From: DASQHM01 sp035632095 | GTDB taxonomy: Bacteria; Pseudomonadota; Alphaproteobacteria; Ferrovibrionales; Ferrovibrionaceae | Assembly (NCBI GenBank): GCA_035632095.1 | Contig: DASQHM010000256.1 | Coordinates: 1-28,979 of the forward strand | DNA length: 28,979 bases | Direction: 5' to 3' | Part shown: one piece after another, positions 24,181 to 28,979 of the stretch | Numbering within the stretch: the stretch's first letter is position 1 | Layout of the letters: every line of letters starts with the position of its first letter | The notes under the pieces: generated by a model | What the model was told of the DNA's origin: nothing | Seen by the model: the letters and a program-made list of their open reading frames with translations, nothing else | The model's database searches: none | Translations under genes and position numbers: made by a program

Positions 24181-26580
24181 ATGGTTGATCGAACGAGCAT
24201 GACCCAGCGGCTGGCGTTCCTGCCGGAACAGGCCAAGGATTTCCTGCGCCGCCGCGCGGTCGAGGCTGCGGGCTTCGCGATTTTCGCGCTGGCCGTCGCG
24301 CTGAGCCTGGCGTTGATGAGTTTCGATCCGCGCGATCCGAGCTTCAACAACGCCACGTCGGCCCAGGCGATCAATCTCATGGGCCGCATGGGCGCGTTCA
24401 CGTCCGATCTGCTGCTGCAAACGCTCGGCGGCGCCGGCGGCGCGCTGGTGCTGGTGCTGGCGGCCTGGTCGTGGCGCGTGGTCAGTCATCGCGGCATCGG
24501 CTGGGTACAGCTTTGCCTGCTGCCGCCGGCTTTGGTGGCGACCGCCGGCGCGCTCACGGCGTCGGGCGATCCGCCAAGCCTGCATTTTCCAGCCGGATTC
24601 GGCGGCGCGTTCGGCGCGATCGTCGTGCGCAAGGTGATGCTGCCGGTGATCGAGCGCTGGGGTCTCGGCTTGAGCCCCGTGCTGCTTGGATTGATCCTGT
24701 GGATCGCCGCGCTGTTGCTGCTGGCGGTCGCGGCCGGGCTTTCCCGCGGCGAGTGGCGCGCCATGGGCCGCGGCACCATCGGCGGCGCGGCTCTTGCCGC
24801 GCGCGGCGCGGTCCGGCTGGGCAATCGGGTCCGCCGTGGCGATGCGGCAGAGGCGGAGGATCGCGAGCCTCGGCTCCGCTCGCGGCCGAAACGACTGCCG
24901 GTTATGCCTGCGGACGCAGACGATGAAACCGCGGACGAGGACGCGGTCGAGCCGCAGATCGTGCGCCGCATGCGGAACGAGCCGCGGGTCGAACGTCCGC
25001 AAAAGCCGAAGCGGCCGAGCCGCGCCGAGCAGCAGCCGGCGCTCGATCTCACGCCCGCCGGCGAGTACCAATTGCCGGCCTTGAGCCTGCTGGCGACGCC
25101 GCCGCAGCGCCGCGCCGAGGCCGTGAGCGAGGAGGCGCTGGAGCAGAACGCGCGCATGCTGGAATCGACCCTCGACGATTTCGGCGTGAACGGCCAGATC
25201 GTCAAGGTTCGCCCCGGTCCCGTGGTGACGCTCTACGAACTCGAACCGGCGCCGGGCACCAAATCTTCGCGCGTCATCGGCTTGGCGGACGACATCGCGC
25301 GGTCCATGAGCGCGGTGTCGGCGCGCGTCGCAGTGATCCCCGGGCGCAACGCCATCGGCATCGAGCTGCCGAACGCCAACCGCGAAACCGTGTACCTGCG
25401 CGAGCTGCTGGCCTCGACCGACTACGAGACCACGGCGGCCAAGCTCACGCTCGCGCTCGGCAAGGACATCGGCGGCGCGCCGGTGATCGCCGATCTCGCC
25501 CGCATGCCGCATCTGCTCATCGCCGGCACCACCGGTTCCGGCAAGTCGGTGGCGGTCAACACCATGATCCTGTCATTGCTGTACCGCATGCCGCCGGAGC
25601 AATGCCGTTTCATCATGATCGATCCGAAGATGCTGGAGCTTTCGGTCTACGACGGCATTCCGCATCTGCTGGCGCCCGTGGTGACCGATGCGAGCAAGGC
25701 TGTGGTGGCGCTGAAGTGGACCGTGCGCGAGATGGAGGACCGCTATCGCAAGATGTCGGAACTCGGCGTGCGCAACATCGCCGGCTACAACCAGCGCTTG
25801 GCCGAAGCGCGCGCCAAGGGCGAGGATCTGTCGCGCACGGTGCAGACCGGCTTCGATCCGGCCACCGGCGAGCCGGTGTTCGAGGAGCGGGCACTCGACC
25901 TCGACGCGCTGCCCTTCATCGTGGTCATCGTCGACGAAATGGCGGACCTGATGATGGTCGCCGGCAAGGACATCGAAGCCTCGGTACAGCGCCTGGCGCA
26001 GATGGCGCGCGCGGCCGGCATTCATCTGATCATGGCGACGCAGCGGCCGTCGGTCGACGTCATCACCGGCACCATCAAGGCGAACTTCCCGACGCGGATC
26101 AGCTTCCAGGTCACCTCCAAGATCGACAGCCGCACCATCCTGGGCGAGCAGGGGGCGGAACAGCTCCTCGGCATGGGCGACATGCTCTATATGCCGGGGG
26201 CGGGGCGCATCAGCCGCGTGCACGGCCCCTTCGTCTCCGACACCGAGGTGGAGAAGGTGGTCGCGTTCCTGAAGGACCAGGGCGAGCCGACGTATCTCGA
26301 CTCCGTCACCGACGACACCTTGGTCGGCGGCGGCATGCTCTCGGGTTTCGGTGGAGGCGGGAGCGGCGGCAGCGGCGACGATCTCTACGACCAGGCCGTG
26401 GCGCTGGTCACCCGCGAGCGCAAGGCTTCCACCAGCTTCATCCAGCGCCACCTGCAGATCGGTTACAATCGCGCCGCCCGCATCATCGAGCAGATGGAAG
26501 TCGAAGGCGTGGTGGGCAAGGCCAACCACGTGGGCAAGCGCGAAGTGCTCGCCCGCGACATCGACGACCGGGAGCGGTAG
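24181..26580 (+). CDS. ftsK: DNA translocase FtsK
   Basis: 799 residues. The N-terminal division-site anchor has about four membrane segments within residues 25-180 (first: FAIFALAVALSLALM). An acidic/basic low-complexity linker follows (about 200-290), then the alpha/beta motor with NGQIVKVRPGPVVTLYELEP, Walker A GTTGSGKS (449-456), the FtsK signature MIDPKMLELSVYDGIPHLL, Walker B VVIVDEMADL (Asp585-Glu586) and MATQRPSVDVITGTIKANFP. After a glycine-rich hinge comes the gamma winged helix (733-799), which reads KOPS and activates XerCD at dif. It pumps chromosome ends clear of the closing septum. The gene is complete. Its last 68 codons recur 1.9 kb downstream. Confidence 0.97.
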   Translation: MVDRTSMTQRLAFLPEQAKDFLRRRAVEAAGFAIFALAVALSLALMSFDPRDPSFNNATSAQAINLMGRMGAFTSDLLLQTLGGAGGALVLVLAAWSWRVVSHRGIGWVQLCLLPPALVATAGALTASGDPPSLHFPAGFGGAFGAIVVRKVMLPVIERWGLGLSPVLLGLILWIAALLLLAVAAGLSRGEWRAMGRGTIGGAALAARGAVRLGNRVRRGDAAEAEDREPRLRSRPKRLPVMPADADDETADEDAVEPQIVRRMRNEPRVERPQKPKRPSRAEQQPALDLTPAGEYQLPALSLLATPPQRRAEAVSEEALEQNARMLESTLDDFGVNGQIVKVRPGPVVTLYELEPAPGTKSSRVIGLADDIARSMSAVSARVAVIPGRNAIGIELPNANRETVYLRELLASTDYETTAAKLTLALGKDIGGAPVIADLARMPHLLIAGTTGSGKSVAVNTMILSLLYRMPPEQCRFIMIDPKMLELSVYDGIPHLLAPVVTDASKAVVALKWTVREMEDRYRKMSELGVRNIAGYNQRLAEARAKGEDLSRTVQTGFDPATGEPVFEERALDLDALPFIVVIVDEMADLMMVAGKDIEASVQRLAQMARAAGIHLIMATQRPSVDVITGTIKANFPTRISFQVTSKIDSRTILGEQGAEQLLGMGDMLYMPGAGRISRVHGPFVSDTEVEKVVAFLKDQGEPTYLDSVTDDTLVGGGMLSGFGGGGSGGSGDDLYDQAVALVTRERKASTSFIQRHLQIGYNRAARIIEQMEVEGVVGKANHVGKREVLARDIDDRER
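26524..26576 (+). repeat. 53-bp perfect direct repeat, copy 1 (3' end of ftsK)
   Basis: These bases, encoding the last 18 codons of ftsK less one base, are identical to 28446-28498. Homology outside this core continues upstream through the whole gamma domain at about 94% (12 differences in 204 nt) and stops at the termination codon. Confidence 0.95.
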
Positions 26581-26660
26581 GTCGCCCGCAATCGGTTCCC
26601 TTATGCCGAGCGCCTGTTCCGAGTTTGACGATGGATCAAAGGGTGAGGCGTGCGATCGGG

Positions 26661-26746
26661 TTTACCGCGGAGATTGCGGAGATCGCTGAGGCCCGCGGAG
26701 CGGATTCGACTTCACTCCGCGTACCTCTGCGTCCTCTGCGGTTGAA
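26661..26746. repeat. Intergenic palindromic repeat of the GCAGAGG/GCGGAG type
   Basis: The left arm (26664-26700) is made of GCGGAG-like units; the right arm (26715-26742), read on the minus strand, begins ACCGCAGAGGACGCAGAGG. The two arms pair imperfectly. This kind of element is scattered between genes in many soil bacteria and is often mis-called as an ORF. It lies in the 338-nt gene-free stretch after ftsK. Confidence 0.6.
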
Positions 26747-26762
26747 GTCGGCCTTAAAGCAC

Positions 26763-26785
26763 CACCCTTCGACAGGCTCAGGGTG
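26763..26785. repeat. REP-like short palindrome (CACCCTTCGACAGG type)
   Basis: CACCCT...AGGGTG arms enclose TCGACAGGCTC. Elements of this sequence are, to my knowledge, abundant between genes in many alphaproteobacteria. With the preceding repeat it marks this gap as non-coding. Both lie just downstream of ftsK and upstream of the SOS-type promoter. Confidence 0.6.
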
Positions 26786-26857
26786 AGTGGATTCCGCCCA
26801 CCAAAACTGCCTAGCGAAACCGCCGAGCCACAATTTTGCCTTGTGCATCGGCAAAGG

Positions 26858-26889
26858 TTGACAACGAATAGGATGTTCTCTATTTGTTC
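26858..26889 (+). promoter_or_regulatory. SOS promoter: TTGACA -35 with overlapping LexA box GTTC-N7-GTTC
   Basis: TTGACA (26858-26863) is a perfect -35. The sequence GTTCTCTATTTGTTC (26875-26889) is an exact match to the alphaproteobacterial LexA direct-repeat box GTTC-N7-GTTC and covers the expected -10 position (26881-26886, TATTTG, 17-nt spacing). The box ends 29 nt before ATG 26919, which has AGAGGA 8 nt upstream. LexA binding would occlude the promoter, so the genes downstream should be DNA-damage inducible. Confidence 0.75.
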
Positions 26890-26918
26890 TCTTTGATCTA
26901 GCAAAGAGGACGAGAACC

Positions 26919-27018
26919 ATGAGCAACCCCTTGATACGCATGGCTCCGCCGGTGAAGTTCCAGCCCGACGGGCGGCACGCCTGGATCGACGAGCGCGGCT
27001 TCTTCTGGGGGGCCGGGC
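26919..27018 (+). pseudogene. 5' part of the HExxH-protein gene, separated by a frameshift
   Basis: ATG 26919 has a good ribosome-binding site (AGAGGA) and follows the SOS promoter. It begins MSNPLIRMAPPVKFQPDGRH and continues to ERGFFWG. At the G6 run 27007-27012 the frame must shift: with one G fewer the reading runs FFWGPGVADAYADAYGMPHA straight into the downstream open frame. Without the shift, translation ends at TGA 27090-27092 after 57 residues. Confidence 0.7.
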
Positions 27019-27537
27019 GTGGCGGATGCCTACGCCGACGCCTACGGCATGCCGCACGCCAGGGTCGTCCTCGGCGGATTGAGCCCCGATGATCCCGCCG
27101 ACATGCGGGCGCAGAACCGCGACTTCGGCCGTCCGGCGGATTCGTCCAATCAGCCCACCATTCTCATCCGGCTCGACGCAAGTTCCCTCAAGACGCCCGA
27201 CCTTGCGCTGCTTCAAAAAATTCCGCATGAGATGGATCATTTCTACCAAGGCGAACTCGCAAGCGCCGCGCAGGGGAGTAACGCCGATTGGCGTCTCGAT
27301 CCGGCGGACCCGCGCTACGAACAGGCAATGATCTTCGCCGCCAACGGCACGACGGCGAACTACGTCTCCCCGCAACATTGGGCCCCGCTCGATGCGACGC
27401 CCGATGAAGTGAAGGCAGCGGTCGCTGCCGACAAGGCGTACCGGTATCAGCCCTCGGAGGCGCGATCGTTCTGGGTGGAAGACAAATTTAAGGACATCTA
27501 CTACAAGGCGCGCAAGCGGATCAGTTCGGAGCAATGA
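27019..27537 (+). CDS. Putative HExxH zinc-metallopeptidase-like protein (main part; frameshifted 5' end)
   Basis: 172 residues from GTG 27019; about 205 if joined to the 5' part. Not recognised as a named family. The segment LLQKIPHEMDHFYQGELASA contains HEMDH, a match to the HExxH zinc-binding motif. The later YRYQPSEARSFWVED has a Pro-x-Glu-x-x-x pattern that could supply a third ligand, as in gluzincin-like proteins. No signal peptide or membrane segment, so probably cytosolic unless released otherwise. The GTG at 27019 has no evident Shine-Dalgarno sequence, another reason to think the true start is 26919. Its TGA overlaps the ATG of the next gene (ATGA), so the two are translationally coupled. 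A short HExxH match alone can occur by chance, and activity is unproven. Confidence 0.7.
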   Translation: MADAYADAYGMPHARVVLGGLSPDDPADMRAQNRDFGRPADSSNQPTILIRLDASSLKTPDLALLQKIPHEMDHFYQGELASAAQGSNADWRLDPADPRYEQAMIFAANGTTANYVSPQHWAPLDATPDEVKAAVAADKAYRYQPSEARSFWVEDKFKDIYYKARKRISSEQ

Positions 27538-28091
27538 AAATGTGGCTGGCAAGATTCGGCGCCGCAATTGGTTTGCTCCTGGTCAGCGCAATGTTCGCCG
27601 CAGTTGATGCGCGTGCGGACACGCTCGACCGGTATCCGGTCGTCTTTTATGTCGACTATGTTCGCGATATGAAGGAGTTCACCAAGAATTATAGCGACGA
27701 CATCGCGGCCGGCTGGACCACACCGTTCTTCGTTGGCGTCGTTATCTTCTGGCCGGGCGACAAGGTCGAAGTGCGCAGCACCGACAATCCTGTGAGATAC
27801 ATCTTCAAGCTTGCGTTCGGCGAACGGCAGAAGCGTGGCGGGGGCTTCTACTATTGGACCGGCAACGAACGAGCCGTTCCCCCCGTCGGCATGACGCTCG
27901 GCGAATTATATCGGATGCATCCATTTGACGAGTGGCGCTACGCCAGGATCCTGCCGCCCCATACGGACATCGATCCCGGTGATCGGTTCTACCAAGACGC
28001 CTTCCGCCTCGAACTTCTCAGCATGGACTACCTCGTCACCAAGATCACGTATGGCTATCCGCCGCCCGATCCGCTGCCACCGGCGCGATGA
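27534..28091 (+). CDS. Secreted/periplasmic protein of unknown function
   Basis: 185 residues, not recognised. A clear signal peptide (LARFGAAIGLLLVSAMFAA, ending DARA) predicts export. The mature part is rich in aromatic residues (YPVVFYVDYVRDMKEFTKNY; PFFVGVVIFWPGD; GGGFYYWTGNER) and looks like a compact soluble domain with no Cys, repeats or membrane segments, ending in a Pro-rich tail (YPPPDPLPPAR). The start overlaps the preceding HExxH gene by 4 nt; a second ATG 6 nt later (27540) is possible. By context it belongs to the same SOS-type transcription unit and may be a partner, inhibitor or co-secreted factor, but nothing in the sequence proves that. Confidence 0.72.
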   Translation: MKMWLARFGAAIGLLLVSAMFAAVDARADTLDRYPVVFYVDYVRDMKEFTKNYSDDIAAGWTTPFFVGVVIFWPGDKVEVRSTDNPVRYIFKLAFGERQKRGGGFYYWTGNERAVPPVGMTLGELYRMHPFDEWRYARILPPHTDIDPGDRFYQDAFRLELLSMDYLVTKITYGYPPPDPLPPAR

Positions 28092-28247
28092 GAAATGTGA
28101 CGATGGCGCCGGCTAAGCTTCGCAACTTGGCGCATCGTTCGTCACGTGCAGTCGCTTCGTTGCCAGTGCGCGGGAGCCGCTGTTGCCGTCCCTTCGCTGA
28201 GAATGGGGGCGCAAAGGAAATGGCATGGGCGGCATGTTTCGTTCGCC

Positions 28248-28502
28248 ATGACCGGCACCGGCATGCTGGCGGGCTTTGGCGGCGGCGGCGGCACCGGCGA
28301 CGATCTCTACGACCAGGCCGTGGCGCTGGTCACTCGCGAGCGCAAGGCCTCCACCAGCTTCATCCAGCGCCACTTGCAGATCGGCTACAACCGCGCGGCC
28401 CGCATCATCGAGCAGATGGAGGTCGAGGGTGTGGTGGGCAAGGGCAACCACGTGGGCAAGCGCGAAGTGCTCGCCCGCGACATCGACGACCGGGAGCGCT
28501 AA
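28248..28502 (+). CDS. Orphan FtsK gamma (winged-helix) domain ORF, duplicate of the ftsK 3' end
   Basis: 84 residues from ATG 28248: MTGTGMLAGFGGGGGTG, then a gamma domain 66/67 identical to residues 733-799 of the intact FtsK in this window. The domain binds KOPS DNA and contacts XerD in complete FtsK; here it lacks motor and membrane parts. Eleven sense-codon base changes separate the copies, ten of them silent (the eleventh is Ala to Gly); the stop also differs (TAG versus TAA), and the glycine linker has an indel. No ribosome-binding site is obvious. The frame stays open upstream to 28146 with unrelated sequence. It may be a remnant of another lineage's ftsK, or a small expressed DNA-binding protein. 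Confidence 0.7.
   Translation: MTGTGMLAGFGGGGGTGDDLYDQAVALVTRERKASTSFIQRHLQIGYNRAARIIEQMEVEGVVGKGNHVGKREVLARDIDDRER
28446..28498 (+). repeat. 53-bp perfect direct repeat, copy 2 (orphan gamma-domain ORF)
   Basis: Identical to 26524-26576 in ftsK. With copy 1 it brackets the repeat elements, the SOS promoter and the HExxH/secreted gene pair. The geometry resembles the boundaries of an element inserted at a gene's 3' end, although no integrase gene is present. Confidence 0.95.
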
Positions 28503-28599
28503 GGCCCCGATCGTCCATAGGGCATATGGCGTCGAATCGGAGCGCGGCGTAATTTATGTCGGCGAAGGAAATCGGTCCCACCCACTCAAGGAGGTAGTC

Positions 28600-28851
28600 A
28601 TGGACCTGACACGCCGCACGGCAATTGCGTCAGTGGCGGCCGGCGGAATCGCGCTTGCCGCCAGCACGGCTCAAGCTCAGCGGCGGGAACGGCATCCGAG
28701 AATTCGCGCGGCCATACGGGCGCTGGAGCAGGCGAAGGACGAGATGCAGCACGCCGATCACGATTTCGGCGGCCATCGCGTGGAGGCAATCGAGGAATGC
28801 GACAGGGCGATCCGGCAACTGCAACTGGCGCTGCAATACGACAAAAGATAG
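28600..28851 (+). CDS. Small exported helical protein, unknown function
   Basis: 83 residues. AAGGAGGT (28588-28595) 4 nt before the ATG fixes the start. The N-terminus has a twin-arginine-like signal (LTRRTAIASVAAGGIALA, cleavage near AQAQ). The mature part of about 56 residues is predicted to form two helices: RIRAAIRALEQAKDEMQHAD, a DFGGHR turn, then AIEECDRAIRQLQLALQYD. Similar short exported proteins are, I believe, common in soil proteobacteria, without assigned function. It follows the orphan FtsK domain by 97 nt and precedes another exported-protein gene by 39 nt. Confidence 0.75.
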   Translation: MDLTRRTAIASVAAGGIALAASTAQAQRRERHPRIRAAIRALEQAKDEMQHADHDFGGHRVEAIEECDRAIRQLQLALQYDKR

Positions 28852-28890
28852 CCACCGGCTAACGGCATCCAAATAATTCTGGGGGACATT

Positions 28891-28979
28891 GTGCGTATGA
28901 TGCTTCGTTCCGCTTTTTTGGCGGCGCTTGCTTGCTGCCTGCTTCTTGGCTCGCCTGTCTTCGCCGACGACGAGGAAGA
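28891..28979 (+). CDS. Start of an exported protein gene (cut by window end)
   Basis: GTG 28891, with GGGGGA a few bases upstream, opens a frame beginning with the signal peptide MLRSAFLAALACCLLLGSPV, then FADDEE, running off the window. ATG 28897 or 28900 are alternative starts. Only about 29 residues are visible, so no function can be assigned. Confidence 0.55.
   Translation, partial: MRMMLRSAFLAALACCLLLGSPVFADDEE

Noticed and set aside
22866..24401. 511-codon minus-strand ORF opposite the aminotransferase
   Set aside because: The plus-strand aminotransferase has all catalytic motifs; the minus frame is an Arg/His-rich shadow.
24148..25512. 454-codon minus-strand ORF opposite the ftsK N-terminal half
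   Set aside because: Shadow of ftsK; no domain or signal recognised.
26636..27567. Minus-strand ORFs of 101 and 301 codons across the post-ftsK gap
   Set aside because: They translate the palindromic repeats (NRRGRRGTR-type peptides) and the antisense of the HExxH gene, a known annotation artefact of these repeats.
28088..28552. 154-codon plus-strand ORF overlapping the orphan FtsK domain
   Set aside because: Wrong frame relative to the conserved gamma-domain protein; its translation matches the out-of-frame shadow of ftsK as well.

Overview
The window is a high-G+C (about two thirds by eye), gene-dense bacterial chromosome segment. Gene order and protein types point to an alphaproteobacterium: hemW-rdgB-rph divergent from hrcA-grpE, a GTTC-N7-GTTC SOS box, and a ubiquinone hydroxylase / glnK / aminotransferase / ftsK neighbourhood. 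I cannot fix the order (Rhizobiales, Micropepsales and Rhodospirillales all remain possible). No rRNA, tRNA, CRISPR array or transposase was seen.

Layout. (1) 1-8632, minus strand: 3'-truncated comM (YifB), then a sensory block of two paralogous chemoreceptors flanking an orphan LivJ-type binding protein, a small membrane-anchored hypothetical and pyrF. (2) 8791-12600, minus strand: rsmI-yraN-BON lipoprotein-SirB1/TPR protein-gshB, tightly packed. Divergent from rsmI is an LpoA-like penicillin-binding-protein activator (from 12582) broken by an in-frame TAA. rsmI, lpoA, yraN and a BON lipoprotein are also neighbours in enterobacteria (yraL-yraM-yraN-yraP). (3) 13976-18288: hemW-rdgB-rph (minus) divergent from hrcA-grpE (plus), covering heme trafficking/radical SAM, nucleotide-pool sanitation, tRNA 3' processing and heat-shock control. 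(4) 18290-20632: a TonB-dependent receptor whose promoter carries a perfect TGTTATA-N-TATAACA palindrome resembling a Zur operator, so probably zinc-linked. (5) 20735-26580: UbiH-family hydroxylase (minus), then glnK (no amtB follows), a DapC-like aminotransferase and full-length ftsK (plus).

(6) 26581-28979 is the accessory part. The 3' end of ftsK (its DNA-binding gamma domain) occurs a second time at 28248-28502, with 66 of 67 identical residues and almost only silent base changes. Between the two copies lie two intergenic repeat elements, an SOS-type promoter (TTGACA with an overlapping GTTC-N7-GTTC box), a frameshifted gene with an HExxH metallopeptidase-like motif, and a translationally coupled gene for a secreted protein of unknown function. 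I regard this SOS-controlled, ftsK-flanked two-gene cassette as the best candidate for an undescribed system. Two small exported-protein genes, the last cut by the window end, follow.

Two genes carry single-base lesions (TAA at 13629-13631; an apparent extra G in the G6 run at 27007-27012). They may be real or draft-assembly errors; raw reads would decide.
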